Notes: generated from the letters alone by a model not told the origin. 64,000 nt of DNA from Pseudobdellovibrionaceae bacterium (GCA_019637875.1 JAHBUW010000005.1:1-64000); one strand, 5' to 3'; counted from the stretch's first letter, positions 42,498 to 51,112 are shown. Numbers and translations are program-made.

Positions 42498-43067
42498 TTA
42501 ACGAATCACCTTCAAGTCCACGTCCGCACGCGCGGCCTCGGGACTTCCCGGATACTGTTTCTTCACCTGTTCAAAGACGGTCACGGCTTGCGGACGCAAA
42601 TTCATTTTGCGGTAAGCGGCGGCCTTCGCGTACAACGCCGCGCGAGCGCGGTTCGAACGCGGATACTCTTTCAGGATTTGGTCGAAGTGACGAAGCGCAC
42701 GGCCGTAGAGTTTGTTCGAGAACGCGAGCGATCCCGCCAGATACAGCGACTCGTCGGCGTAAACGCCCTTCGGATAGTCGATCATCATGCGCTGAAAACG
42801 GGATTGAAAACTGAGCTCATCGTTGCGCTCAAAAGCCTGAACCATCTCTTCATAAATACGTTTTTCAGTATCTGTCGGCAGTGCCTGAGTTGTACGCCCT
42901 TCCAACTCATTTTTCTTACGCAAAACCATCTCGCGATCGCGCTGAAAGTTTCTGTCACTTTCCACTTTGCCGCGCGCGCTTTGTGACTTTTGCGAAACAG
43001 CGTGAGCTGTCGGCAGGACAGCGTTAACACCCCAAAACAACAGCAATAATGCGGTGGTCTTTTTCAT
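42498..43067 (-). CDS. Exported TPR protein, CpoB/YbgF-like
   Basis: 189 residues with a signal peptide (TTALLLLFWGVNAVLPTAHA). After a charged linker there are about three tetratricopeptide-type repeats (YPKGVYADESLYLAGSLAFS, LYGRALRHFDQILKEYPRSN, MNLRPQAVTVFEQVKKQYPG), as in CpoB/YbgF of the Tol-Pal system. The typical YbgF N-terminal coiled coil is not obvious and no tol genes lie nearby, so the function is open. The start at 43067 is chosen for the signal peptide and GGAG; 43100 is the longest frame. It is transcribed towards the LysM gene, 31 bases apart. Confidence 0.75.
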   Translation of the reverse strand: MKKTTALLLLFWGVNAVLPTAHAVSQKSQSARGKVESDRNFQRDREMVLRKKNELEGRTTQALPTDTEKRIYEEMVQAFERNDELSFQSRFQRMMIDYPKGVYADESLYLAGSLAFSNKLYGRALRHFDQILKEYPRSNRARAALYAKAAAYRKMNLRPQAVTVFEQVKKQYPGSPEAARADVDLKVIR

Positions 43068-43531
43068 GGACTCCAGTATGGCACGCTGATTCAAGATCAT
43101 TCAACCGGCAAAACCCAGGAGTTATCCACAGAATTTGAGGAAAAGAGGACCTCCTAGACCTTGGACTATTGATGGGACAAGGCTTTGAGCTATCTGATGA
43201 GAATTAGCTCAGCGACTAAGTCGATGATTTGTGACGTGAAAACTGAAAATCTTAGGAAGTCCTTAAAAATTAATTTCAGAATCTTACAGGATGCATGACA
43301 GATCCGCAGGAAATTCTCCCAGCCGCGAACGGATTCTGGAATTCGAACTCTAAAATTCTGTCACAGAGGCGCGAAGCCTCTGCTTATCTGGCGGGCGAGC
43401 ACGAACTCCATTTGTGCGTTCCCCCCCCTTCCCTCTTCGGCCGGAACCACTGCCCGAAAATTGAAATTCTCTTGATTCAAATTTCCCCTTAAGGGCGCGT
43501 AGGATTTCAGAGTCACACCAAGGAGGGTGTT
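43068..43531. other. Intergenic region with DnaA box and hairpins
   Basis: 464 bases, AT-richer than the flanks, between divergent genes. Contents: a single perfect DnaA box TTATCCACA (43122-43130); an inverted repeat GAGCTA / TAGCTC (43187-43192 and 43205-43210); a perfect hairpin CAGAGGC-GCGAA-GCCTCTG (43364-43382); TTGAA / TTCAA arms (43461-43465 and 43476-43480); and a CCCTTAAGGG palindrome (43486-43495) about 36 bases before the 43532 start. The last two could be regulatory for that gene. I see no gene, tRNA or origin cluster here. Confidence 0.55.
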
Positions 43532-44356
43532 ATGAAAGCTCAGCTGAGTTGGCTGTCGATTGTCCTATTTTGCTTCACACTTCAGGCCTTCGCTCAAGAC
43601 GAAGGGGAAACCACGACGGAATCGACCGTGAGCGAAGAGGCCACGACCGAAGAAACGGCGGCGGAACCCGCCGAGAAGACAGAAAACTGGATCTCGTGCG
43701 GCACAAGTTACCTGCAGCACGTCCGCCAGCTTCCGGCCGCGAAACAGAAGGCCGAGCTCGAAAACTGGTGGGAGCTTTCGGACCGCGAATTCGGTCAAAT
43801 CAAACGCGATGAATTTCAGTGGAAAGAGCGTCAGCCGCAAAAGCTAAAAGAGTTCCAGGAGCTGCTCGCCGCAAAACCCGTCACCGAGTCCATCCTCTTG
43901 AAAGTGAAGTTCGGTGCCTACGACTTCAAACAAAAAGGATTCCCCGTCGACATCGCGACCGAAAAATCCGACCGCGCTCTGAAATCCCACTACAAGAGCT
44001 CCGGCGGCTTCAGCATGGGCGGCATCGGTGGCCCTCCGGAAGAAAACCTGGGCGCCTGCACCATGATGATTTCGGACTTCAACAAAGCCCAGATCCTGCC
44101 CGGCACCGTCAAACTTCGCGGAACCAACGTCGCGAAAATGAAGTTCATCCCCGTTCCGGAAGCGACCGCCAAAGAGCTGACGTCCACCCTCGGTTCGGAC
44201 CGCATCGTCACCGTCGTCCTGCGCTACCTTCCCGGAAAAACCGAGCTGAAACGCCAGAAGCTCGGCAGCAACTACTTCAATACACTGTACGTCGACGCCC
44301 AACTGCAAGAGCTCGAGTTCGGCGCGGGTGACGGCCGCGTCACCGCGAAGTTCTAG
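43532..44356 (+). CDS. Exported protein of unknown function
   Basis: 274 residues. A signal peptide (LSIVLFCFTLQAFAQD) is followed by a very acidic Thr/Glu-rich linker (GETTTESTVSEEATTEETAA) and then a folded domain of about 220 residues with two cysteines (ISCGTSYL and GACTMMISDF), a glycine-rich loop (GGFSMGGIGGPPEENLG) and a beta-rich end (VVLRYLPGKTELKRQKLGSN). Family not recognised. An excellent AAGGAGG site lies 6 bases before the ATG, suggesting good expression. Likely periplasmic. Confidence 0.75.
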   Translation: MKAQLSWLSIVLFCFTLQAFAQDEGETTTESTVSEEATTEETAAEPAEKTENWISCGTSYLQHVRQLPAAKQKAELENWWELSDREFGQIKRDEFQWKERQPQKLKEFQELLAAKPVTESILLKVKFGAYDFKQKGFPVDIATEKSDRALKSHYKSSGGFSMGGIGGPPEENLGACTMMISDFNKAQILPGTVKLRGTNVAKMKFIPVPEATAKELTSTLGSDRIVTVVLRYLPGKTELKRQKLGSNYFNTLYVDAQLQELEFGAGDGRVTAKF

Positions 44357-44458
44357 CTTCGTCAATGCACTCCCCGTCCGGTCGCCGACCGGGCGGGAAC
44401 GCCTCGCTTCACTCTTTCGCTCCTCCGTCCCGCGGCCCGATTTGCAGCTTCAGCCGTC

Positions 44459-45316
44459 ATGCCGTTCGCGCTCTTCTTCTCGGCCCTCACCTTCATCTTC
44501 ACGGGCTGGAGCCTCGGCCACGCCGGCACATTCTACTTTCGCCCTTTGCAAGACCTCTGCACGGAAACTTGGTCCATCGAACCGCTCACGACCGTGGGCT
44601 CGGCGATGATTTGCGGACGGGAACTTCCCCCAGGCAAAATCAAAGAGCTTTTCCTGCGCGCAGGGCTTTACCACGTCCTTGTCGTTTCGGGCGCGCATCT
44701 GGTTTGGCTCGCCGAGCTCGCGCGTCGGCTTTTCCCGCGTCGCCCTTTATGGACGGCCGCACTTTTGCTGCTGTTCGCCGGCATGACGGGATTCGGCGCG
44801 CCGCTCGTGCGCGCGGGTTTACAGATGATCCTGCAAAGCACCCGTCGCCGCCCTTGGCTGGCAAATATCGTCTGGTCCTATCTGGCGACGCTCGTTTTCC
44901 ATCCCGGATGGTGGAACTCGGTCAGCCTGCATCTGTCAGCGCTCGCGGCCCTGGCGCTGCGACTTCCGCTCAAGCGACGCCACCGCGGCCTGGCGGTGAT
45001 CGTGATGACCTTGCCGATCGTTCTTCCCTTCGGCAGCTTCACGCCGCTCGGCGCGCTGACGGGACTTCTGCTTTCCCCCGTGGTGGAGCTCGTGCTTTTC
45101 CCCGTTTGCGTGATCGCGTGGATACTTCCGGGCCTACAGTCCGTGGCGAATTTCATCGTCCACGCAGGGCTCGCGTTCTTGGAATCCGCGCAAGCTCACT
45201 TCGCCCCACCTTTCCAGGTCGCGCCACTTGTCCCCAGGCCGGCGTTGATTTTCTATTTTTTCGCGCTCGTCACACTGATCGGCGCTTTCGCCGCCCGGGG
45301 ACGACTTGCGCGTTAG
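44459..45316 (+). CDS. Minimal ComEC/Rec2-like membrane protein
   Basis: 285 residues. The central competence domain of ComEC, which forms the inner-membrane channel for incoming DNA, is recognisable: ICGRELPPGKIKELFLRAGL then YHVLVVSGAHLVWLAELARR (matching the H-L-x-x-S-G-x-H signature), MTGFGAPLVRAGLQMILQST, and later membrane segments with GSFTPLGALTGLLLSPVVEL. Standard ComEC has 700 or more residues with an N-terminal OB-fold and a C-terminal beta-lactamase-like domain; both are absent here. No ribosome site is visible at the ATG. It overlaps the next gene by 11 bases. Confidence 0.75.
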   Translation: MPFALFFSALTFIFTGWSLGHAGTFYFRPLQDLCTETWSIEPLTTVGSAMICGRELPPGKIKELFLRAGLYHVLVVSGAHLVWLAELARRLFPRRPLWTAALLLLFAGMTGFGAPLVRAGLQMILQSTRRRPWLANIVWSYLATLVFHPGWWNSVSLHLSALAALALRLPLKRRHRGLAVIVMTLPIVLPFGSFTPLGALTGLLLSPVVELVLFPVCVIAWILPGLQSVANFIVHAGLAFLESAQAHFAPPFQVAPLVPRPALIFYFFALVTLIGAFAARGRLAR

Positions 45317-45770
45317 ATGGTGTTTGGCGCTGCTCCTGCTCGCTGAGCCCCTCGCGGAACATCCGACATATTTCGATTTGCAGCTTCAAAGGAATTCGGT
45401 GCGGATCCGGTCCGGAGACTTCAAAGCGCGCTGGTTTCGCGACCGAATCATAGCCACCACCGCAACGCCGGTCCGCGTGGAGCGGCTCACTTCCGGACGC
45501 AAGGTCTACTGGTTGCCGCGATTTCAAATCGCGGACATCGGCGCGGCCCCGCGCCGGGACGCGCGCGAGATCTCACACTTCGCACGTCGCGAAAAGATTC
45601 GCATCTTGATTTGGCGTCAACGCGAAATCCGGGACTGCACGTCCTGGGACCGCGAGCTTCCCCCGGCGGTGAAATCCGTGATCGCCACCGGCGAAGGGGA
45701 GTGCTTCACCCAACGGCCCCGACACCGCCACTGGCTGCGGGCCCGCGGACCGCTGCGTTTTCGCTACTGA
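45306..45770 (+). CDS. Small basic, probably exported protein coupled to the ComEC-like gene
   Basis: 154 residues from a TTG start overlapping the ComEC-like gene. A short hydrophobic N-terminus (WCLALLLLAEPLAEH) may be a signal peptide. The rest is strongly basic (about 30 Arg) and beta-rich, with two cysteines in the second half (RDCTSWDRELPPAVK and GEGECFTQRP). No metallo-beta-lactamase motif (HxHxDH) is present, although this is where the ComEC C-terminal domain would be. A basic exported partner for DNA binding is possible but speculative. Its 3' end overlaps ald by 7 bases. Confidence 0.6.
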   Translation: MRVRWCLALLLLAEPLAEHPTYFDLQLQRNSVRIRSGDFKARWFRDRIIATTATPVRVERLTSGRKVYWLPRFQIADIGAAPRRDAREISHFARREKIRILIWRQREIRDCTSWDRELPPAVKSVIATGEGECFTQRPRHRHWLRARGPLRFRY

Positions 45771-46870
45771 CGGAAAGGCCGGTACTCCAACCCCAAATCG
45801 CGGGCGACGGGCTCGTAACAAACGGCGCCGTCGTAGACGTTCAGGCCCTGGAAAAGCGCGGCGTCCTTGGCGATCGCGTCCTCGACGCCCATCGCGGCGA
45901 GCATCGACGCGTACTTCAGCGTCACGTTGGTCAGCGCGTAGGTCGAAGTGCGTGAAACCACCCCCGGTATGTTCGGGACGCAGTAATGAATCACGCCGTC
46001 GACTTCGTACGTGGGATTGGCGTGCGAGGTCGGACGACAGGTCTCGATGCAACCGCCTTGATCGACCGCGACGTCCACGACCACGCTGCCCTTCTGCATC
46101 GCGGAGACCATCTGCCGACTGACCAGCGTCGGCGCCTTGTGGCCCGTGATCAAAACCCCGCCGATCAAAAGATCGGACTCCAAAACGCTTTGTTCGATGC
46201 TTTGCGCGTTCGAGTGCAGCGTCACCACGCGCCCCTGAAAGATATCGTCCAGGTATTCCAAGCGGGAGAGGTTCACATCCAAAATGGTCACCCGCGCGCC
46301 CAAACCCACCGCCATTTTCGCGGCGTTCGTGCCGACGACCCCGCCCCCGATGATCGTGACGTTTCCCGGTTTCACGCCGGTCACGCCCCCCAGCAGGATG
46401 CCCTTGCCGCCGTGATCTCGCTGCAAGTAAAACGCGCCGATCTGGGTCGCCATCCGTCCGGCGACCTCGCTCATCGGCGTGAGGAGCGGCAGGCTCCCAT
46501 CCGCCAACTGAATCGTTTCGTAGGCGACGGCTTTGACTTTACGTTCGCATAAAACGCGCGTGAGCTTCGGTTCGGCCGCGAGGTGAAGGTAGGTGTAAAG
46601 AATCTGGTTTTCTTTGAGCAGCTCGAACTCGTCCGGCAGCGGCTCTTTCACCTTCACGATCATGTCGGCCTTGGCGTAGACTTCGGCCTTCGTGTCGAGA
46701 AGGGTCGCGCCCGCTTTTTCGTACTGCGAATTGGAAATACCCGAGCCCACGCCCGCGTCCTTTTCGACGTAAAGCGCGTGGCCCTCTTTGACCAGCTGGC
46801 GGACGCCCGCTTCGGTCATCCCCACCCGGTTTTCGCTGATTTTGATTTCTTTCGGAACACCAATAAGCAT
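45764..46870 (-). CDS. ald: Alanine dehydrogenase
   Basis: 368 residues, the usual length. It interconverts L-alanine and pyruvate plus ammonia with NAD. Landmarks: [36 protein letters not shown] (pyruvate-binding lysine region), YLHLAAEP with the catalytic-site His, [20 protein letters not shown] (NAD loop), [15 protein letters not shown], and [19 protein letters not shown]. The AAGGTGGG site is 7 bases before the ATG. lpxC lies just upstream on the same strand, with a small hairpin between. Confidence 0.96.
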   Translation of the reverse strand: MLIGVPKEIKISENRVGMTEAGVRQLVKEGHALYVEKDAGVGSGISNSQYEKAGATLLDTKAEVYAKADMIVKVKEPLPDEFELLKENQILYTYLHLAAEPKLTRVLCERKVKAVAYETIQLADGSLPLLTPMSEVAGRMATQIGAFYLQRDHGGKGILLGGVTGVKPGNVTIIGGGVVGTNAAKMAVGLGARVTILDVNLSRLEYLDDIFQGRVVTLHSNAQSIEQSVLESDLLIGGVLITGHKAPTLVSRQMVSAMQKGSVVVDVAVDQGGCIETCRPTSHANPTYEVDGVIHYCVPNIPGVVSRTSTYALTNVTLKYASMLAAMGVEDAIAKDAALFQGLNVYDGAVCYEPVARDLGLEYRPFRQ

Positions 46871-46885
46871 GGTTCACCCACCTTA

Positions 46886-46907
46886 ACTGGCGCCCGAGGC
46901 CGCCAGT
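46886..46907. terminator. Short hairpin between lpxC and ald
   Basis: ACTGGCG (46886-46892) and CGCCAGT (46901-46907) can pair across an 8-base loop in the 41-base gap between lpxC and ald. There is no T-tract; it could be an attenuator or RNA-processing site. Confidence 0.35.
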
Positions 46908-46911
46908 GGAA

Positions 46912-47814
46912 TTAAGACCAGTTCGAGTTGCGGTACCGTTCCTGTTCCGAAAGGTCCGCGCCGAGTTCGATACGTTTGTACGCCTCGGTCGTCTCGAGAA
47001 GTTTTTTGACGAGCTTGTTCATCATATCGTGACCGGCTTTGTACAGAACGACGTGCCCCATGAGCGGCATCCCCAGCGTCACCAGATCACCGAGCGCATC
47101 GAGTGCCTTATGGCGCACGAACTCATCGGGGAAGCGCAGGCCGTCGGGATTGATGACTTTCGTGTCATCCATCACCACCGCGTTGTCGAGGGACCCACCG
47201 CGCGCCAGGCCCTTGGCCTGCAGCGTTTCGACGTCCTTCAAAAAACCGAATGTCCGCGCACGCGCGAGCTCACGGGTGAAGGTCTCTTCGTTGATGTCGA
47301 GATCGATTTTTTGTTTCCCGATCGCCGGATGCGGGAACTCGATCGTCACCGTCAGGCGCAGCCCGTTGTACGGCACCACGTAGGCCTGCTTGTCGTCTTC
47401 GGAGTAGTAGACCGGCTGGGTCAGGTAGCAGTACTTGCGCGGTTGATCTTGCTCGATCAAACCGACCTTTTGGATCGCCTCCAAAAAAGAAATCGCGCTG
47501 CCGTCCGTGATCGGAATCTCGGGGCCGGTCATTTCGATGATCAAATTGTCCACCCGCAGCGCCGCCAGTGCCGACAGGCAGTGCTCCACCGTCGCGACGC
47601 TGAAAAGCCCCCCACCCAGCACTGTCTGGTAGCCCGTGGCGGTCACGTTCGACACATGGACCTTCAGCGAGGGCTGGTCCGGCAGGTCGGCCCGAACGAA
47701 ATGGACGCCGGTATTCGGCGGCGCGGGCACGAAGTTCAGGGCACAGGCTTCGCCGGAATGGAGCCCGACACCCTGGACCTGGACACGACTGCGGATGGTC
47801 TTTTGGAGAAACAT
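46912..47814 (-). CDS. lpxC: UDP-3-O-acyl-N-acetylglucosamine deacetylase
   Basis: 300 residues. First committed step of lipid A synthesis, zinc-dependent. Landmarks: GVGLHSGEACALNFVPAPPN, FSVATVEHCLSALAALRVDN (zinc His), ITDGSAISFLEAI, ARTFGFLKDVETLQAKGLARG, DEFVRHKALDALGDLVTLG (zinc His and Asp) and the terminal GHDMMNKLVKKLL. The frame is open far upstream, but the ATG at 47814 gives the standard N-terminus. A TATACA element lies about 10 bases before it, so any leader would be very short. Confidence 0.95.
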   Translation of the reverse strand: MFLQKTIRSRVQVQGVGLHSGEACALNFVPAPPNTGVHFVRADLPDQPSLKVHVSNVTATGYQTVLGGGLFSVATVEHCLSALAALRVDNLIIEMTGPEIPITDGSAISFLEAIQKVGLIEQDQPRKYCYLTQPVYYSEDDKQAYVVPYNGLRLTVTIEFPHPAIGKQKIDLDINEETFTRELARARTFGFLKDVETLQAKGLARGGSLDNAVVMDDTKVINPDGLRFPDEFVRHKALDALGDLVTLGMPLMGHVVLYKAGHDMMNKLVKKLLETTEAYKRIELGADLSEQERYRNSNWS

Positions 47815-47839
47815 GGCTGGATTGTATACTGAAAGCGTG
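47801..47839. promoter_or_regulatory. Possible bidirectional promoter between lpxC and a lipoprotein gene
   Basis: A palindromic GTATAC (47824-47829) gives -10-like TATACT on the plus strand and TATACA on the minus strand. A plus-strand TTGGAG lies 16 bases before TATACT; a minus-strand GTGACC lies at similar distance. The ATGs for the two divergent frames would overlap within CATG at 47812-47815, so at least one real start is probably elsewhere. Confidence 0.4.
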
Positions 47840-48145
47840 AAACCGGTCACGGGATTGAGCCCCTTCCTGAAGCTTTTTTTCAGCGCCATCGCGTTTCTCA
47901 TCTCCGTTGCCGTCATGGGGCTGACGGGATGTGCATCGAAACCCAGCGCCCAAGAGGTGATGGACGCCCGCACGGCGAACGCCCGCCCCTCGAAAGACAC
48001 GGTGTGGACGGACCGCTTCTATTGGGGACAACCCAGCGGACCCTCGCGCGACGTTCAAAACTGGGACTTCTTCTATAAGGACTGCGAACTTGCGCGCAAA
48101 TCCCGCCGCCCCACCCGCTCAGAATGGGAATGTAAAGCGCCTTGA
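47837..48145 (+). CDS. Small lipoprotein of unknown function
   Basis: 102 residues from GTG 47837. A lipoprotein signal (FLKLFFSAIAFLISVAVMG) ends in the lipobox LTGC, so it is lipid-anchored. The mature part is about 75 residues, basic and polar (VWTDRFYWGQPSGPSRDVQN, CELARKSRRPTRSEWECKA) with two cysteines. An ATG at 47813 with GGAG upstream would add 8 residues, and a TTG at 47855 would remove 6; the start is uncertain. Gene 48190 follows on the same strand. Confidence 0.65.
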   Translation: MKPVTGLSPFLKLFFSAIAFLISVAVMGLTGCASKPSAQEVMDARTANARPSKDTVWTDRFYWGQPSGPSRDVQNWDFFYKDCELARKSRRPTRSEWECKAP

Positions 48146-48189
48146 ATTCTGAGCCTTTAGGCCTATCAACGGGACTCCGATAGACCTTT

Positions 48190-48891
48190 ATGGGTATGCT
48201 CGATCGTTACCGGAAAACCGGCGGATTTTTGCAACTGGCGGTGCTACTTGAAACTTCGCCCGCTTCGAAACAAGAGAAATTCCTAAGCCTGATTCGCGAG
48301 GAATCCCCGAAGTGGGAGAGCGAACTCAAAAAGCGCCTGCTGAGTTTCGAGCGCGTTTTGAATTGGAATCCCGAACATCTTGGCGACATCTGGCCACGCC
48401 TGCCGGACAAGGTCGTCGCGACCGCCGTCTGGAACCTGCCCCCGCCCTTGAAAGAGAAATTCATGGCGAGCATTTCGGTCGCGCTCAAACGCCGACTGGA
48501 TGAGGCCGCCACAATGAACGCGCCGACCGACGGCGAAATTCTGGGCTGCCGCTTGAAGATCCTGCAAGAGATCCGCACCATGACGACCAACGGCATGATG
48601 CGTATGGATAAACTCGATCCCGAACTGGTGATCCCCGACGGCATCGAAGGTGAACTGAATGACAATCCCTTCAGCGCCCCCAGCGCGCTCGAGAAGCAGG
48701 TCCTCGCGACGCCCGAGCCCTCGGCGGCGGCCGGCGCGAGTCCCGGAACCAGCCCCGCGGCGATTCAACTGGTGGAAGAGATGAAAGAACTCCGCCGCAA
48801 ACTTTTGTCTGCGGCGGCGGAAATTCAGACTTTGAAATCGGAAAATCAATCGATGAAGGAACGGCTCGAGCAGATCAAAAAGATCGCTTAG
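48190..48891 (+). CDS. FliG C-terminal-domain-like protein with coiled coil
   Basis: 233 residues. Residues about 40-145 follow the helical pattern of the FliG middle/C-terminal domains: WESELKKRLLSFERVLNWNP, then LPPPLKEKFMASISVALKRR and EILGCRLKILQEIRTMTTNG, matching the ikk-mfxFexi / ekflsnms / aqxxivxxirxlexxG pattern of FliG. FliG is the rotor protein that contacts MotA. Here the N-terminal FliF-binding domain is absent, and after a Pro/Ala/Ser linker (about 165-192) the protein ends in a coiled coil (VEEMKELRRKLLSAAAEIQT onward). No flagellar gene is nearby. It is probably a cytoplasmic adaptor; the homology needs profile confirmation. Confidence 0.6.
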   Translation: MGMLDRYRKTGGFLQLAVLLETSPASKQEKFLSLIREESPKWESELKKRLLSFERVLNWNPEHLGDIWPRLPDKVVATAVWNLPPPLKEKFMASISVALKRRLDEAATMNAPTDGEILGCRLKILQEIRTMTTNGMMRMDKLDPELVIPDGIEGELNDNPFSAPSALEKQVLATPEPSAAAGASPGTSPAAIQLVEEMKELRRKLLSAAAEIQTLKSENQSMKERLEQIKKIA

Positions 48892-48898
48892 GGCCCGC

Positions 48899-51112
48899 TT
48901 ACAGGGCCTTTCCGTCGAACGTCACCGACTGCACTTTTTGCGTCGGATTGTTCTTCTTGATCTCTTTCGAGTAGGCTTCGCACTTCGCCTTCGTTTCCAC
49001 TTTCGATGAAACCGAAGCTCCCGACTTGAAGGTGACTTTGCAGACCTTCTTGTTGTCGACGGGCTTCTGTTCGTAGATCACGGTCCCGGCGAAAGTCACT
49101 TTCGTGATGGTTTGACCCGGGTTGTTCTTTTTGATCTCGGCGTGGTTTTTATCGCAAGCCGCGCGATCTTTCACGTCGGTCGCCACCGAGGCGCCGCTCG
49201 CGAAGAAGATCTTGCAGGTCTTTTTGTCCTCGGCCTTTTTCTCGTAGATCACTTTTCCGTCGAACGTGACTTTCGAGATCTCGTTCTGCGGATTGTTCTT
49301 TTTGATTTCTGCGTGGTACTTTTCGCAACCCGCTTTGTCCTTCACGTCCGTGGCCGCCGACCCGCCGCCCGCGAAGAAGACCTTACAGACTTTTTTGCTG
49401 TCGGGGACTTCTTCTTTGACCTGTTTGATGATCTTGCCGTTGAATTCACATGTCACGGCCGCGCCCGGATTGTCTTTGATCGCGCTGTCGCAACGTTTTT
49501 TCGCCGCGTCGAGCGTGATGTCCGCGATGCCTAAGCCGTTCGAGACCGAACCTTTGGTGATCGTGATCTTCAGGATTCCCATATCCGAGGTATCCAGGAA
49601 CACCATCTGACCATCGAAGGTCACCGAGCGGATTTTTTGCTTCGGATTGTTCTTTTTGATTTCGGCGAAGTAAGCCTCGCACGCTTTACGGTCCGCGACT
49701 TTCGAAGCCGACGATGCGCCCGAGTGGAACGTGACTTTACATTCCTTCTTCTCGGCCTTGACCGCCGTGTAAAGAACCTTGGTTCCGAACGTCACTTTCG
49801 CGATCTCGTTCTGCGGATTGTTCTTTTTCACTTCCGCCCAGTACGCCTTACATTTGTCTTCCGACTTCTGTTGGCTGGCGATCGAACCGCCGCCCTGGAA
49901 CGCGATCTTACACTCTTTCGCCTTCGGCTCCTCAACGCGCTCGAACATCAAACCGTTGAAGGTACACTCGTAGCCAACGCCAGCGTCTTTCACGACCTGC
50001 GCGCGGCAGGCGATGCGGGCTTGCGCCAACGTGATGTCTTTCTTGCTTTCCAGTTTCGTCTTTTTGCCGCCGACGACTTTGTAAGCGACGTAGTCGCCCT
50101 TCACGCCCTCTTTCGGGATCGCGATTTCTTTTTTATCGAGGGTCAACTTCACGATTTCGCTTTTCGGATTGTTGGCTTTGATCTGCGCGTAGTAGCTCAA
50201 GCACTGATCTTTGTTTTTCACTTTGGTCGCCGCCGAAGCGCCACCTTTGAAGTGAACCTTACACTCGAGCTCTTTCGCGGTCTCTTTCGGCTTACAAGCT
50301 TTGTTGGTGAACGAACCCGAAAGGACGCCATCGGCACAAGCGCGGACCTCTTTATTTTCGCCTTCGCACGCCGCGCCGTCTTTCGCCTCGGCGTTTTTGT
50401 ACGCGCTCACGGTTTTACCGTGCGCCAGGGCGCCGCCCCAGGGAAGTTCGCAGGACTTTTGATCCGGGCACTCGAGGTTTTTCTTTTCCGAAGTCAGCAC
50501 CGCATCGGTACAGGTGTACTCGACGTAATCGCCGCAATCGGTGTCCGCGAAAGGCGTGTTGTCGAGCTTCAACTTTTGGATCATGCCGTTCGCGAGATCT
50601 TGTCCGTCGGGCAGTTTACAGCTGCCGGCCGAAACCACGGGGCACGAAGCCAGGCTGAAGGAACCCGAAAGTTCACTGTTATTACAGGTGCGCACTTCCT
50701 CGTCGCAAGTGCCGTCGCCCAAATCTTTGAAGGCGGCCACGGACTTACCGTGCTCCACGACCAGGCCATCCGCCCAAGGCACCGCGCAGTTTTGCGCTTG
50801 CGCAGGTTGCACTTGGCAACCCGCAAACTGAAACGAACCGCTCAGGGTTCCGTCCGTACACAGGCGATCTTCCTGTTGGCAACTTTCGCCTTCCGCCACC
50901 GTTTCGGATTGGAACGCGACGACGCTTTTACCGTTGATGACCAAAAGGCCATCTTGCCAAGGCACCGGGCAATTCAAGGCCTCGGTGTTGTTCTTTTGAT
51001 TGTCCGTACCCGCGATGTCCTGCGAAGTATTGGACTCGCAGTTCTGGAAACTGACGGTGAAGAACGCGATCCCACAAATAATCAGTGCGCGTTGAAAAAA
51101 GCTACGTTGCAT
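48899..51112 (-). CDS. Cysteine-rich modular repeat lipoprotein
   Basis: 737 residues. A lipobox (VSFQNC) makes it a lipoprotein. The mature protein is built of three repeat types. Four N-terminal units follow a C-x-PW-DG...GKSV-A...C...LSGSF...C pattern. Six C-terminal units of about 45-50 residues follow CKV-F-SGAS-AT-V-D...C..Y-AEIKKNNP....VTFDGKVIY. Two further units with ITLxxAxxxC...C-FNG are interleaved. Almost every unit has paired cysteines, suggesting a disulphide-stapled extracytoplasmic rod. No family recognised. The start at 51112 is chosen for the signal peptide. Confidence 0.8.
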   Translation of the reverse strand: MQRSFFQRALIICGIAFFTVSFQNCESNTSQDIAGTDNQKNNTEALNCPVPWQDGLLVINGKSVVAFQSETVAEGESCQQEDRLCTDGTLSGSFQFAGCQVQPAQAQNCAVPWADGLVVEHGKSVAAFKDLGDGTCDEEVRTCNNSELSGSFSLASCPVVSAGSCKLPDGQDLANGMIQKLKLDNTPFADTDCGDYVEYTCTDAVLTSEKKNLECPDQKSCELPWGGALAHGKTVSAYKNAEAKDGAACEGENKEVRACADGVLSGSFTNKACKPKETAKELECKVHFKGGASAATKVKNKDQCLSYYAQIKANNPKSEIVKLTLDKKEIAIPKEGVKGDYVAYKVVGGKKTKLESKKDITLAQARIACRAQVVKDAGVGYECTFNGLMFERVEEPKAKECKIAFQGGGSIASQQKSEDKCKAYWAEVKKNNPQNEIAKVTFGTKVLYTAVKAEKKECKVTFHSGASSASKVADRKACEAYFAEIKKNNPKQKIRSVTFDGQMVFLDTSDMGILKITITKGSVSNGLGIADITLDAAKKRCDSAIKDNPGAAVTCEFNGKIIKQVKEEVPDSKKVCKVFFAGGGSAATDVKDKAGCEKYHAEIKKNNPQNEISKVTFDGKVIYEKKAEDKKTCKIFFASGASVATDVKDRAACDKNHAEIKKNNPGQTITKVTFAGTVIYEQKPVDNKKVCKVTFKSGASVSSKVETKAKCEAYSKEIKKNNPTQKVQSVTFDGKAL

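Noticed and set aside
43201-43215. TAGCTCAGC, like a tRNA D-arm
   Set aside because: No cloverleaf can be built around it: no matching acceptor, anticodon or T arm.
43191-43260. CTGATGAG followed by GAAA, reminiscent of a hammerhead ribozyme core
   Set aside because: The second motif is TGAAAA rather than CGAAAC and the required stem II pairing is not present.
43295-43492. 65-residue open frame in the intergenic region before 43532
   Set aside because: Its composition looks random, it crosses a hairpin and possible regulatory palindromes, and nothing resembles a known domain.
43068-43531. Possible replication origin
   Set aside because: Only one DnaA box, no cluster, and no dnaA, dnaN or gidA gene nearby.
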